64,000 nucleotides of DNA from Sepiola atlantica (GCA_963556195.1 OY744535.1:94582853-94646852); one strand, 5' to 3'. Counted from the stretch's first letter, positions 1-11,726 are shown. Notes: generated by a model from the letters alone, not told the origin. Program-made: numbers and translations.

Positions 1-69
<69 letters not shown>
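1..69. repeat. (TAA)n microsatellite
   Basis: Uninterrupted TAA trinucleotide tract at the window edge, so its full length is unknown. Confidence 0.98.
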
Positions 70-71
<2 letters not shown>

Positions 72-1070
72 GACAGGAGGTGATTCAGAACTGTCTACAT
101 AGAACCGCATACATCCTATCCTGTACTGGTAACCCTTTCACCAACATGAATATGTAAGTAACTAAGGTATAGGAACAACATAAGAATATCTTGACAATAC
201 AAAACATAAACCTAATAGTAGATAACTGAGTACTAATACCTCAATTTAAAACATTTAGATATAGAACCGATCACTTATAACTAAAATGACTGAAGTAATT
301 AAGCTTATATCTGGCTTACAATAAAAATAGTAAGAGGGCTAGATTAGGAGAGCATCAACAAATAATTGAAATAATTGTTTTCATTTTGCTTTTTTCATCT
401 GTATTAATTAGGGAGAAATGGTAAATAGTAAGTAGGATATCTCTTTGGTAAGAGTATAAACTAATAATACTAGAATCATCTAAAATAAATGTTCAATGGA
501 TAAATGAAGAAATAAAATAAATAAATAGATAAATAAATCATGTGTGTATATATGTGCATGTATATGGTGTGTGCATGTGTGTGTGTGTGTGTTTATTGTG
601 ATATGTACATATATATTGTGTGTGTATGTGTGTCTGCATATATATGTGTGTGGGAGGTTTGGATGTTGAGCATGATCGTTCCGATTCACTTATATGTAAC
701 GTAACTTCGATGATAAGCTTCCTTTAATGGAAATCATAGGAAACTATTTTGTTATCATATTATTTAACACAAGTGTTAGAGGCTTGTAGTCTGTTTAAAT
801 ACGACCATTTCGGTGGAGGTGGTTTGTGGAGTTCTTGTAGATGTTGCTTGTAGGGTTTTTTGTGTTTGGGGCACTTAGTGTATCTATACAGGTAGACATG
901 TTGATAGATAAGTGTAAGAGTACGCACAACCTAATATTAAATATAAGCATACAAAAAAGTGGGAACTGATATGCACAATAGTGCCTGTCGGTATTCGCAC
1001 GGTAATGCGAATTCATTTTAAAACGTAATCACGAGTACATTTAGGTATTGATGTCCTTTAATTACTTTTG
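70..1070. other. AT-rich intergenic sequence, no gene seen
   Basis: No plausible coding frame. It contains a (TG)n-rich stretch at about 545-655; the small open frames there (His/Thr/Ile-rich) are products of that repeat. Confidence 0.7.
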
Positions 1071-1151
1071 AATGATCTTTCTGGTCAATTTCTCAACTCG
1101 GGTTTCCGGTATCAATTGATGGGTCATGTCGCCTAATGTGTCTTGGGCCAT

Positions 1152-1190
1152 TTCTCTAGCGCTTTCAGTATCGCGACCGTCTTCAGGAGG
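1152..1190 (-). ncRNA. Hammerhead ribozyme-like motif, family N (left arm)
   Basis: On the minus strand: CTGAAGA (complement of 1180-1186), then GAA, a self-complementary stem III AGCGCT, and UA as cleavage dinucleotide. Stem I is CTC (from 1187-1189) with GAG (from 1154-1156). Stem II pairs poorly in this copy, so it may be inactive. Confidence 0.5.
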
Positions 1191-1202
1191 TTGTGAGTTG
1201 TG

Positions 1203-1241
1203 TGTCATGAAGACGGTCGTGAGACGGAAAGCGCTAGAGAA
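1203..1241 (+). ncRNA. Hammerhead ribozyme-like motif, family N (right arm)
   Basis: ATGAAGA at 1207-1213 is the core with C3 replaced by A. Stem II is CGGTC/GACG with one bulge and loop GTGA. GAA is at 1227-1229, stem III AGCGCT at 1230-1235, and A1236 would be the cleavage nucleotide. The core substitution predicts loss of activity. Confidence 0.45.
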
Positions 1242-1395
1242 ATGGCCCACAACACAACATTAGGCGTCAATAGATACCGGTAACTCGACGAATCGCTCGC
1301 CGAGTCGAGAAATTGACCAGAAAGATCATAAAGAAAGAGAACTCTGTGGTCTTCAACGACACATGTCTAATAAACGACTTGCTGCCGAAATATAC

Positions 1396-1396
<1 letters not shown>

Positions 1397-1477
<81 letters not shown>
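1397..1477. repeat. (AT)n microsatellite
   Basis: About 80 bp of AT dinucleotide. The mariner-like MITE begins directly at its right edge, using TA as target. Confidence 0.98.
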
Positions 1478-1480
<3 letters not shown>

Positions 1481-1861
1481 GGTGGGCCAAAATAAGGGTC
1501 CTATCTTTAAATTTGAATAACTTGAATTTGAATAACTTCCACAAAATAAAAGTTAAACTCACCAAACTTTATGTGTGTGTAGACTGACCCTTCCGAGATT
1601 TTTTGAAATAAACAAAACAAATTTTAGCCGAAAAACACTTCTCAAAACTTACAAAAACTAAAGTATTGTTTTTTACACTGTTTTGAGTTTTTTAAGCAAA
1701 AATAATGTTTTCTAAATGAAGGTACGTTCCTTAGGGCTAATACGGCTCATGCTTACTTCGGAAGGGGTCCTTTACTTATTCTAAAAAAAAAAAAAAAAAA
1801 AATCAATAAATAAAAAAGTTATGAATTTTTAAAAATAGGACCCTTATTTTGGCCCACCCTG
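1478..1861 (+). mobile_element. Mariner-like MITE, 384 bp, copy 1
   Basis: Terminal inverted repeats of about 27 bp begin CAGGGTGGGCCAAAATAAGG at 1478 and end as its complement at 1861, flanked by TA on both sides. TIR and TA target are typical of the Tc1/mariner superfamily. It has no intact transposase. A poly-A run at 1783-1801 lies inside. An inverted copy of identical length is at 35634-36017. Confidence 0.88.
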
Positions 1862-1880
1862 TATATATATATATGTATAT

Positions 1881-1882
1881 AA

Positions 1883-1920
<38 letters not shown>
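1881..1920. repeat. (GATA)n microsatellite
   Basis: About ten ATAG/GATA units following a short AT run. Confidence 0.95.
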
Positions 1921-1921
<1 letters not shown>

Positions 1922-2194
1922 TTACTATTGCATATACATATACACTATCATTATTAAATAGTATGTTACTTATAGTTTTCGGGTAGTTTCGTTAACAGTG
2001 CCTAAATAAAGGTAATATTATAAAATATATTTATACATAGAATGTTAACTAGTAGCAATTAATAATAGAAAAGTTATACTAAATAAATGAACTAGATAAG
2101 CTCATCCTTTGTTTAGAAGGATGTGCTACTAAATTTCTCTTTTTGAAAAAAAAGGATGTAATATTCATTGGCTGAAGGACATGCATAAGTAAAG

Positions 2195-2230
2195 AAATGG
2201 TAATAGAATGGTAATAGAATGGTAATACAA
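2195..2230. repeat. 11-bp triplicate
   Basis: The unit TGGTAATAGAA is repeated about three times in a row. Confidence 0.85.
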
Positions 2231-2292
2231 TCAAGCACGCTGACTAGTCGAGTGCTAGTTTTTTACAATGCGTAGTAAATCTACATCATTAG

Positions 2293-3115
2293 TCCATGAT
2301 AAATGCCAGAATACTGAAATCATATGCCCTTAATAGGGTTAAGATGACAATTCATATACGCTAAATGTACAAAAGCAAGGAAATTCCCAAATGTTTACAC
2401 TTTATTGTCATTAAGGGTATGCAAGCACAACAGGACTATGTATTTTACTGGTAGGAATTTTTCTTCAGCGCACCTCACACACTTCATCCACTCATGCATA
2501 GAGATTTATACTGTAGTGATGTGATAATGAAATAGTTTGGTTGATATGTAGTCATACCCTTAATGACAATAAAAGTGTAAAAATTTGGGAATTTCCTTGC
2601 TTTTGTACATTTAGTGTATATGAATTTTCATCTTGACCCTATTAAGGGCACATGATTTCAGTATACTGGCATTTATCATGGAATGTCACTACTTTTGTAA
2701 AGGCTATGCCTCAAGACAATGGTAATTTTTTAAGGTGTTTTGGAATCTTCTGGAAAACTTAGGTATATGGTAAACTGAAATTAAAATGCCATCAACTAGA
2801 CCCTAGAACCTCTATCTCTGCCAAAAATTAGCTGAATCCATGAAATAGTGGATGAGATACAGGGTGGCACATACGTATGTACACACGGATAACACAAAAT
2901 CACTCCTGACCTTTCTGGATCTCTGGGTTGCCTTGACTAATGATGCTGAAATTCTACACACTTATAGAACCTATCAAATTAAAATTTTATGCAAAATAAA
3001 TAATTTGGTTTATTGGTTTTTGAGTTATGACTGATCAAAGAAATGAGATTTCTAGCATAGGTCGTTTTTGAAGTCTATTAAGGGATAGAGCGCCATCGCG
3101 CCTCCCTTGATTATA
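2293..3115 (+). mobile_element. Foldback repeat family P, copy 1
   Basis: Arms of about 130 bp (2293-2420 and 2551-2683) are near reverse complements and share blocks such as AAGCAAGGAAATTCCCAAAT. A non-palindromic body (2684-3110) follows and ends next to an AT run. The whole unit recurs at 16474-17690, so it is a mobile family. No coding capacity seen. Confidence 0.85.
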
Positions 3116-3837
3116 TATATATAAACCTCAGTTCAAAATAAGACTTGGGGTTCGTATAATTGGTCAACGGGCAATACGACACGTACGTTTCCTAACAAAA
3201 GCGTATATATGAATCTGATACACACAACATCACATCGTTACATATAGAAAAGTACTTTCGCAAATATGAATACGCAAAACTATTTATTTGCAGTTTTTGC
3301 TTCTTTTCTCTTCGTAATTGTCTTTTTTTCTGATTCGCGAAGAAACTAAACCCAAAACAATGAGTCTTCAGATTTCCATTTCTTTTTTGAGTTTGCTTTC
3401 AAAATGTATGCACTTTTATCGATGCATTTTTTTTTTGTATCTTAGCATCGACGATTCACCTTGAAATGTCCCCTTTTTCCCCCAGCGGTCTATTGTACCT
3501 TTGTTTAAAAAAAACAACGATACAAAAACAATAACGGTGATACCATTGTCGTTCAATACCACATAATACATAAACAATAAAATAAGTAAGCTAAAACAAC
3601 ACACAACTTAGAAATAAAAAACAAAAACAAAATGGCGATCAAAGAATAATTCTTCTTGTTATTTTTCGTTAGATTACAATCATTGACGAAACGTGAGTGT
3701 TTGCTTAGGCAAGGAGTTTGATACGTCACATCTCTGTGTTGTCTATAGGTTTGTTTTTTAACTTATAGGGTCCAAAACGACTCAACACAATCTGGCATGC
3801 GTCACTGGTGAAGTATTAGACAATAACGTTGACAGGA

Positions 3838-3888
3838 AGGTTCCTCGTCCGATCAGCGAAGTTAAGCGACGTTTCGCCTGGTGGATGA
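3838..3888 (+). repeat. 5S rRNA-like fragment
   Basis: The stretch CTCGTCCGATCAGCGAAGTT followed by AAGC matches, from memory, the conserved central part of animal 5S rRNA (around the internal promoter A block), and a following CGCCTGG/TGGATG resembles the next segment. The 5' and 3' thirds of 5S are missing. It is either a 5S pseudogene or the head remnant of a 5S-derived SINE. Confidence 0.5.
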
Positions 3889-3889
3889 T

Positions 3890-4165
3890 TATTCAAGAAT
3901 AGCAAGCGATGTAGGTGAGTAGACGATGTCCCCTTCCGTCAAAATAAACTTGCTTGCAGCACGTACTTCCGTTCTTCTAATTTACATGCGTTGGTGTAAG
4001 TTCGATTATTATTATAATGCTTATATGATTATATACTATTCATATGAATTTTTTTTTTTTGGTGATGGCTCACAAGTGAACGAGGCATAGAACCGCTCAA
4101 GGATAAGTTTTTTTTTAGATAGAAAAATTATAAGCATCAGAATAAAGTAAAATAAATGGTATGAA
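3890..4165. other. AT-rich intergenic sequence
   Basis: No gene, RNA or repeat family recognised apart from homopolymer T and A runs. Confidence 0.6.
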
Positions 4166-4180
4166 CTTTTGGATTACATA

Positions 4181-4222
4181 TATTTTTATAGACATCGCAT
4201 CAGACAAGGCATGAAGCCACTT
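4181..4222 (-). repeat. Conserved ~40-bp motif M, copy 1
   Basis: On the minus strand reads AAGTGGCTTCATGCCTTGTC then TG(A/G)AGCGA-like sequence and an A-rich end. The same motif occurs at 10671, 36369, 44660 and 50953 in both orientations, so it is a conserved module of a dispersed repeat. Confidence 0.75.
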
Positions 4223-4363
4223 GATGTCAGGAGCAAAACTAAGCTACAATTTAAATGTCAAAAACTAGCCAATGATGTGGATAAATTGCCAGGAAACAGC
4301 AATTATTTCAATTTGTCAGATGCATTGCTTATGGAACGTGAAAACTACAAGACAAAATAGGGA

Positions 4364-4585
4364 GGTGACGGTGGTTAAGTTGATATCGACACGGACTGAA
4401 GACCGTGATGTTCCAAGTTAGAATCCAGTCGGTTCCACAGTACCACTTTCACTTAGGGATGTTAACAACCTTCTCGTGGTCCTTCCCGTAAGTGCCCGAT
4501 ATCTTTCCAGAAAGATTTCTAACTAAAAAAACATCGGGGACACTAATGCCAACACCAGAATCATCTGATTCACACGAAAGAAGAG
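4364..4585 (+). mobile_element. tRNA-derived SINE, family T2, copy 1
   Basis: A tRNA-like head has an A-box-like stretch (GACGGTGGTTAAGTTG) and a B-box-like stretch (AGTTAGAATCC), followed by a conserved body with TCTTTCCAGAAAGATTTCTA. A homologous unit in the same orientation lies at 50705-50935. Motif M is nearby at both loci. Old and diverged; no target duplication found. Confidence 0.65.
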
Positions 4586-4921
4586 GGGCCAAATAAGGGT
4601 AGTGAAAGTTTTGCGGCTGCCGAAAGTAAACCCAAACTCCATTTTCTATTCTCCTTAGATCCGGTATAGGAAAAGTATTTGTTGAGATTGGATTTAAAAA
4701 CGATAATTTTGTAACCTGTAGGGAAGCAGCCATGCTGGAAAGTGTTCCTCAAGGAAGCTATTGGAAAGAAAGTCATGTTATGTTGCGTTAGGACGAGTTC
4801 TTATCGTGAATGACGTGAATGACTTACAAAGATGAACAAGTGATTGGAGCTCAGTAGAACAACTTCTATCGAGATCATTTGGAACTTTGACAGTCCTACA
4901 CTGTCAACTTATCAATCATAA

Positions 4922-4976
4922 TTTTTCCTCTGATGATAAGATTTTAATCTTTGAAAAGCCTGGTTTAAGGAAAGAA
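4922..4976 (+). ncRNA. Hammerhead ribozyme, type I, family A
   Basis: All elements are present. Stem I is TTTTTCCT (4922-4929) with AGGAAAGAA (4968-4976), about 8 bp. CTGATGA is at 4930-4936. Stem II AAGAT/ATCTT (4938-4942 and 4947-4951) has loop TTTA. GAA is at 4953-4955, stem III AAGCC/GGTTT at 4956-4966, with UA cleavage predicted after A4967. A sister copy lies at 15566-15623. Self-cleavage is inferred from structure. Confidence 0.85.
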
Positions 4977-5084
4977 AGAGATGAAAAATAAATGTTTTTA
5001 TTAACTAAACTACTCCTTGTTTTGAACAACTGAAAATACCGATTTGCTTCCATTTGCAGGTCTTACTAATTTTCATTGACGTAC

Positions 5085-5091
5085 CATAAAT

Positions 5092-5165
<74 letters not shown>

Positions 5166-5180
5166 AGAGAGAGAGAGAGA
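5085..5180. repeat. (AT)n followed by (GA)n
   Basis: Compound microsatellite: AT to about 5143, then GAGAGA to about 5180. Confidence 0.97.
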
Positions 5181-5309
5181 AAGAGATCAAAATATTGTAG
5201 TTTGCAGAAACAATGTGTTGGTTAGTTGGCATATATATTTATATATGTGCATCTGTCTCTGTTTTTGCATCGAGCTCTCTGTCAACTTATACTTCATTGC
5301 TAATGTGTA

Positions 5310-5511
5310 AACAAATCGAGCTCTAAGTCAATTTACTAGGTTTACTTACATTAGATTAATTTATTCTAAGCAGCTGCCAGGTAGTAGCAAAAAATGATGA
5401 CCTGCTTACTCTGGACTGGACGATCGAGTTTCGATCCTTACTTGGGGACTTTGCTTGTATAACCCCACTAAGCAGCTATGATACAGCGAAACAGTAGGTC
5501 TGTTGATGACT

Positions 5512-5515
<4 letters not shown>
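5310..5515 (+). mobile_element. tRNA-HHR SINE (family H), degenerate copy
   Basis: Shares with the 18.5-kb copy an upstream TCGAGCTC block, a B-box-like TTTCGATCC at about 5432, and a 3' segment with ATACAGCGAAACAGT, ending in (AT)n. The ribozyme core CTGATGA has decayed, though the stem-II remnant GCT/AGC and GAAA (5487-5490) remain. Confidence 0.6.

Positions 5516-5517
<2 letters not shown>

Positions 5518-5560
<43 letters not shown>
5518..5560. repeat. (AT)n microsatellite
   Basis: Pure AT tract at the 3' end of a SINE. Confidence 0.97.
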
Positions 5561-5912
<352 letters not shown>

Positions 5913-5929
5913 ATATATATTCATAGTAT

Positions 5930-6640
5930 AGAAATATATTGATAGTATAGAAATATATTTATGGAAAGAAAATATTGTTATCGTTTCACATATTTTATCG
6001 GGACAACGACATCAAAAGGAATGAAACAAATAATGGTATTGACAGTAATGTAACCACTTACAGCTGTTATTGTCAAAGACAAGATGGATGCCCTCTAAAT
6101 AATAATTGTGTTGCCTCTTCAGTAATATATTGCGACAAAATATACGTAGCGGAAAATCCATATGAGAAGAGTTCTATATAGAAATGAGTTTTAAGGATAG
6201 GTCTTATGTGCACACATTATCTATGAGAGACAAAAAATAGAGAAACACTTCGTTGTTCCGATATTTTTGGAAATTGATACATGATAAAAAAAACAATAAT
6301 TATATGGAGCATAATTAGAAAAGCTAGGACATGTAGATCATTCAACTTACCTTTTTTTTTGCATTGGTGAGAAACTAGAAAGCGTAAGGTTCAAAGACAC
6401 AGAAACGTTACTTAACGTAAGACAGGAAACTACTTTGAACTGCAAACATTTCAAAGAGCATAGACTGATGTCAAGTAATTACTATTACGCTAGTATTTAT
6501 TTTATTTTGATTTTAATGCTTTTTTCATTTTTGTTTTATATTGTTTAGGTATTGCTCTCATTAGTGCAGGCATTTAACAATTTCAGTAAGTGGTTCAACT
6601 AACCATGTCCTTATTCATTTTTTTTAAATCACGTTCTTGA
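5930..6640. other. AT-rich intergenic sequence, no gene seen
   Basis: Short open frames only. Nothing recognisable. Confidence 0.6.
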
Positions 6641-6938
6641 TGAACCGTTTTGTCGTCACTTAGACAACCAAAGTACAGAGTTATATATCTTGGATTTTCT
6701 ATGAGTAAAGGCCAAAATCGTGTCCAAGAACATAAAAAAAATAAAATAAATAAAACTCACATTATTAAAGCAATTACAGGTGTAGGTTCATTAGGAACAT
6801 ACATTTCTGTTTATAACCACATGCATAATATTATGAATTATTACATTGAAATAACTGATAAAATAATTCAAATAACTAACAGCAGTTTCAAACCTGGTGT
6901 AATGTTGAGACTAGTAAATGTGAGTTGTAAATTTAAGA

Positions 6939-6942
<4 letters not shown>

Positions 6943-6987
<45 letters not shown>
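6943..6987. repeat. (AT)n microsatellite
   Basis: Pure AT tract. Confidence 0.97.
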
Positions 6988-6990
<3 letters not shown>

Positions 6991-7144
6991 CATTTTTATA
7001 TGAATATTTATTTTTTTATATATTAAGCTGACAAATCAAACTTTGCTTCTGACTAGCCAATTTTCATTTGTTATTGTTGTACCATGTTATTGGCAACATA
7101 ATAATGTAATTCAGCTTGTAATATGAAACATTTTAAAATTATCA

Positions 7145-7599
7145 GTTCACAGAGTCAGCCTAGAATTTTCAAGAAGTCGAGATACGCTCTCGATTACCGG
7201 AAACTCTCACGTGGTTAAGGGGAATTAAGATCTATATGTAGATAGAAGCAGGCACAGACAGAATACTAGTGGAAAGTGTTCGACGAACGTATTCGGAAAT
7301 CGCTTTAGAACTGATGACAGACTATTTATTACATTCCCGAGAATTCCGTTCTAATTTTAATTTCTTAAAGGAGCCTATTATAATATTTTTAATAATAAAT
7401 ATTAAATTATTTATACCCACAGAGGCTAGCGTCTCAAGTTTATTACTTTCATCAGTGCAGGAAAGAAACAATTTAAGACGGTCGGTGGGCGCGAACCCGG
7501 TTCACAGAGTCAGCCTAGAATCTGCACGCTATCGTTATATCCACCAGAAACTGTCACGTGATGAAGAGAAAGTAAGACCTATATGTACTTAGAAGCTGG

Positions 7600-7602
<3 letters not shown>
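7145..7602 (-). mobile_element. Retrozyme-like tandem element, family O, copy 1
   Basis: The block GTTCACAGAGTCAGCCTAGA occurs at about 7145 and again at about 7499, so about 1.3 units of a 355-bp direct repeat are present. A hammerhead lies between them on the minus strand (7416-7461). The element abuts a long (AT)n tract. A related dimer is at 12931-13345. Confidence 0.65.
7416..7461 (-). ncRNA. Hammerhead ribozyme-like motif, family O
   Basis: Minus strand: stem I CCTGCA (7456-7461) pairs with TGTGGG (7416-7421) over 6 bp with two wobbles. CTGATGA is the complement of 7449-7455. Stem II AAGT/ACTT has loop AATAA. The GAAA box has become GAGA. Stem III ACGCTAGCC is a damaged version of a self-complementary ACGCTAGCGT, and the cleavage dinucleotide would be UC. 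Probably inactive as it stands. Confidence 0.65.

Positions 7603-7669
<67 letters not shown>
7603..7669. repeat. (AT)n microsatellite
   Basis: Pure AT tract next to element O. Confidence 0.97.
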
Positions 7670-7673
<4 letters not shown>

Positions 7674-7679
7674 TAAATT

Positions 7680-9230
7680 TACGTAGTGTTCTGACATAGT
7701 TCATCTATTTTCTAGAAGAAATTGTCATTTTCTCTGTGAATAAACCAGCACGAATGTTTATTGTTTACCAGATAGATATACAGATTTCACAGTAAATCTT
7801 TTTTTCTTTTTTTTTGCAATTTATGTGTCCTGTGTAATATAATAATGCTGGAACTTTCAGATTTGCTAGCTAGAACGTTTCGTTTGACAATTGATATCAT
7901 TTACAAATATCATTGTTTAAGAATTTCTTAGAATAGGATTGCTAATTTGTATTATATGTATTAGTCGATGTTAGTAATAAAAACGGACATCCCTATGTAA
8001 ATGCTGTGACAGGCGAAACCCCAGACATTAGTGAGGCTTTGGCGTGTCTAATATAGCTCATCAGTGGCATGGTGCAGGCGAATGATTTTAAAAACAGTTA
8101 GATTATTTTCCAATCCTCGGGGGTCACAGTCGATGTAGCCATTTCGATGGTAAATCGATCAGTATCGATCTGGTGACCATTTTAAACTGTCGGTTTTCCT
8201 AATTAACTTTATATTGTGCTTGTCACGACTCAAATGAAATACAAGTGCACGTCGGTATTATCTTGTTGTAAAACAGTGTAATCACATTTTGAAAGTTCTA
8301 CTTGTTGCAATTGCGAGAATTGGATTAAATTAACTCCTACCTCTCGTAATTCTACAACTTAATCGCCACAGAGAAGGAATAATACACGATGGAAAACAAA
8401 GAAATAATTAACTGAACATTTTACAGCTTTTGCGGGAAGTTCTAAAGATGGGGTCGAGCTTCTTGAGGACAACTTTCGTTGAATACAATTGAAATAGTGA
8501 TATCTGTGAGTAATGACAGCGTTCACAATCAACATTATTTCTTCTAACGTTTCAATAAATTAAAACGGAATTTCTATCAATAGAGTTTTGTTTAAAGAAT
8601 TCCGATTCTTCCGAGATAATTTTGACCCCATCGTTAGGGTTAGGATTAAGGTTAGGGTTAGTGTTAGTGTTCATTTTAGAGTTAGGGTAAGAGTTAGAGT
8701 CAGGGTCGGGGTCAAAGTTTGCTCAGGTCCTAATCTGAAGAAGTACCAAATTTCCCACTGGTGAACGCATTGTCATGAGACTTCTTCTCTAAAAGCTATA
8801 ACCTGATCGAACCTATATGAACAAATACAAACCAAACGACCTCAAATGAAATCTTTTTTTTTATTTCCAATCATAATTTTCAATTATCTAATAATAAACT
8901 TCATAATTTAGCTGTCTATCAAGCTATATAACTGCATCTTACCCTCCAATGAATGTTTGCATATATATGTAGAGACATTTTAATTACAAAAATATTGGAA
9001 ATCCCTAGGAAAATATAAGTGTAACTTCAGCGGACAGGTAGACCTAGGGACAGAACCTCTTATATAGATGTTTCGGAGTGTCTCAAAATAGCCGAATAGT
9101 GACAAGGGAGCAAGCGAATGTATTTATTACAGCAATTTAATTATTTTCCAATCCTAGTATTTCTAATTAGAATTAAAGTAACTAGTTTGCTATAGTATTG
9201 CCTGTTTCAGCAGGTGTTCTGAAGATGCGT
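7680..9230. other. Intergenic sequence with telomere-like island
   Basis: No gene seen. At about 8633-8705 there is a short run of GGGTTAGGGTTAGTGTTAGT-type variants, a degenerate TTAGGG island. The remainder is unassigned. Confidence 0.65.
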
Positions 9231-9235
9231 TCATC

Positions 9236-9366
9236 TTCTACAAGATTAGAAAAATTTATGCACATTTCACTAATGTGAGAATAAGTTCTACGTCAGTTAA
9301 ATCACTGAAGTAGAAGTTATTCTCACATTAGTGAAATGTGCATCCATTTTTCTAATCTTGTAGAAA
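9236..9366. repeat. Short foldback palindrome
   Basis: Arms 9236-9290 and 9309-9366 are reverse complements sharing CACATTTCACTAATGTGAGA. Loop of about 18 bp. Confidence 0.85.
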
Positions 9367-9777
9367 ATGTATTAAATATTGAAAACATTATTTTCCTCTG
9401 TAAAAAAACAAGGCACAACAGTTTAATATTAATTTGTTTATAGAAGGTAATAAAAAAGTGATAGTAATTTATTTATATTTTTTCGTATACTTCCGTCTGT
9501 TGGGTCTTTCAGATTAGCTAACCAGAACGTTTCGTTCGAATATTCGGTCAATATCATTTACCAATATCACTGTATTCTGTTTACAAATTATTGAGATTTA
9601 TTGTATTATTCGATGACTTTTTACTAATAAAACACCCAGATATTCCTACGAAAAACAACTCTTATAACTGTTTTTGTCGCTCCAGAAAATCCATGAAGTC
9701 GTTAAATGAAAGAAGCTAAAAGGGAAGAAATAAAAAGAATAAACACAAAGAAAGGATATGTTTATTGATCCTAGTCT

Positions 9778-9779
<2 letters not shown>

Positions 9780-9835
<56 letters not shown>
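9780..9835. repeat. (AT)n microsatellite
   Basis: Pure AT tract. Confidence 0.97.
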
Positions 9836-9837
<2 letters not shown>

Positions 9838-9839
9838 TA

Positions 9840-10670
9840 GGAGGAAACAGTCAGCAAGGAGAGAGTTCCACAAGCCTGCAATTCTTCGAAAGAAGCTACT
9901 CGAAAAAGACAGGGACCTAAACAGCAAGTTGATAAAGATTACTAAATAACCGAGTAAAACATGCTGTAACAAAGACAGGAGGAAATAAATACGAACACTT
10001 TTTGTTACATACGGAACTACGGACAGACCATGTTGTATAGCTGTTTTGTCGCCTTTAAATATAGTCAAACAGTCGACAGTGAGGCATGGAAATGTCTAAA
10101 AAAATCAGTTAACTTCGTTTCTAATAATCAGAGAGGCGTACCCATTGTCATCGTAAATCGATATGTATCGATCTGATGGCAATTGTTTTTATTTCTAATT
10201 GTACTAATCTTATGCGATGACTCAGATGAAATACAAATACACGTGTTTATTGTCTTATTCTTAAGCTGTGTAATCACATTTTACAAGTTCCACTTGTTGC
10301 CATTGGGAAAATTAGATTCAATTACACCTGACCTCTCCTTATTCAACAAGTTAATCACTCAAGCGAAAGAAACAAGACAACAAACAAATAAACAGAGAAA
10401 TGATTAACGGATAGTCAAACTTCGTATCTACATCAGCAGGTGTTCTGAAGATGCGTTCATTTAATCTGCGCGGTTAGCGCTTCACATGCGACTTAAAACT
10501 GAAGATACGTGACAGTCTAAAAGATGTACTGAGGGTTCTTGTATAGTTGATTACATGTATCGAGGAAATATACGTTTATGCTGACTGTTCACCTCCTACC
10601 TATAATCTTGGTCTTTTCACGACTAATGTCAATAAAATCTCTTGTATTTGTTCTTGTTAGCTCTTTACAT
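9840..10670. other. Intergenic sequence, no gene seen
   Basis: Only short frames. The segment at 10140-10310 resembles 8140-8340 (AATCGATATGTATCGATCTG-like block), so an old dispersed repeat probably lies at both. Confidence 0.55.
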
Positions 10671-10715
10671 ATAGTGGCTTCATGCCTTGTCTGGAGCGAA
10701 TTCCATTAAAAAAAA
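10671..10715 (+). repeat. Conserved motif M, copy 2
   Basis: Reads GTGGCTTCATGCCTTGTCTG then GAGCGAATTCC and an A tail. Lies directly upstream of a tRNA-HHR SINE. Confidence 0.75.
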
Positions 10716-10733
10716 AGCTTTAAGTAAAACTAA

Positions 10734-10920
10734 TTCGAGCTCCCGGCACTTGACCAAGTTTACATTGAGATATCACTTACATTCAGGCAGTGTCGTGTGG
10801 TAGCGTAGGGGTAGAGGTGCTGACTGTCAGCTCGTCGGTTGAGTGTACATCCCGGCTTCAGGCACTAGCTGGTCCAAGTATACTGTATAGCTGAGATACA
10901 GCGAAACAGTATGTTTGATG

Positions 10921-10927
<7 letters not shown>
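10734..10927 (+). mobile_element. tRNA-HHR SINE (family H), copy
   Basis: Begins with an AATTCGAGCTCCCGGC-type block shared with the 18.5-kb copy. The tRNA-like head has A box GTAGCGTAGGGGTAGAGG and a B-box-like segment with ATCCCGGCTT. The body CACTAGCTGGTCCAAG leads to a ribozyme remnant and an (AT)n tail. Confidence 0.72.
10875..10918 (+). ncRNA. Hammerhead remnant, family H
   Basis: CTGTATA (10883-10889) stands where CTGATGA is expected. Stem II GCTG/ACAGC and GAAA (10903-10906) with CAGTATGT survive. Core mutations predict inactivity. Confidence 0.5.

Positions 10928-11000
<73 letters not shown>
10928..11000. repeat. (AT)n then (GT)n
   Basis: Compound dinucleotide tract. Confidence 0.97.
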
Positions 11001-11003
<3 letters not shown>

Positions 11004-11450
11004 AGAAAGGAAGGATGATAGTAATCCGACGAAATGGAAAATGTAATAGGAAAAAAACGAGACATATTTTTTATATATTAATCAACGGTTCGTCTTTATT
11101 GTAAGGCTTCCTCAGGACGATAATTTGAAAAAAATGCCATGCAAGTACATTGAAATTTTGGGTTAACATGATGGAGAGATCAAGGAAAGTAGTAGTCGTC
11201 AGCACCCCCCCCCCCTTCATCTCTCTCACCATGAAGTAAGTTCACTTATATTATAACCCCTCGTCATTTCACTGCAACCTTAATGGTACCGACTATAAAA
11301 CTTTCCATATTCATCCACTGACTTCTCAAAGCCTGGACTCTCCTCCAGCACTCACAGTAGCCAATAGGCTACTACTTTCCTTTATCTCTCCATCATGTAA
11401 GCCCAAAATTTCGATGTACTTGCATGAAAGTTTTCTTCAAACGAGAGTGA
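11001..11450. mobile_element. Family B foldback element, divergent copy
   Basis: Starts with the GGAAGGATGATAGTAATCCG-type end seen in other family B copies, has a hammerhead at 11080-11119, and a decayed inverted arm near 11385-11450 (TTTCGATGTACTTGCATG). No coding capacity. Confidence 0.6.
11080..11119 (-). ncRNA. Hammerhead-like motif, family B
   Basis: Minus strand: CTGAGGA (complement of 11109-11115), one unpaired A, stem II GCCTT/AAGAC with mismatch, and GAACC in place of GAAAC. Degenerate. Confidence 0.4.
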
Positions 11451-11681
11451 CACGAGACTTCACATTTCTGAAACAGATGAGAACAAAAACTGAAGAGAGT
11501 AAACTTTGCGTACAACAAAATCGTAGGATAAATTGCAAAGGAAACATTTGTTAATCAATGAAATTGGCGAGTGGAAAAAAATAAAATTGCTAAAATTGTC
11601 GTTAAGGCCTTATCGTCTGACCCTCTTAGAGGAAACGTCAGAATGATAAATTAAAAAATATACATATAAGGGGAATATATA

Positions 11682-11685
<4 letters not shown>

Positions 11686-11724
<39 letters not shown>
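11686..11724. repeat. (AT)n microsatellite
   Basis: Left boundary of the family B foldback. Confidence 0.97.

Positions 11725-11726
<2 letters not shown>

Larger units (their letters stand above)
1074..1328. mobile_element. Foldback palindrome with a hammerhead in each arm
   Basis: The left arm (about 1074-1195) and right arm (about 1207-1328) are imperfect reverse complements; for example the block reading GGCCATTTCTCTAGCGC at 1147 recurs inverted near 1230-1246. The outer ends (near 1075 and 1320) carry a shared sequence ending in TCTTTCTGGTCAATTTCTC. Each arm carries a hammerhead-like core on opposite strands. An (AT)n tract lies just downstream. No coding capacity. Probably a non-autonomous element; mobility is inferred. 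Confidence 0.75.

Noticed and set aside
9236..9366. Palindrome with CTGAAGT as a hammerhead
   Set aside because: Position A9 is T in both arms and no stem II pairs, although GAA with a palindromic ATGTGCAT is suggestive.
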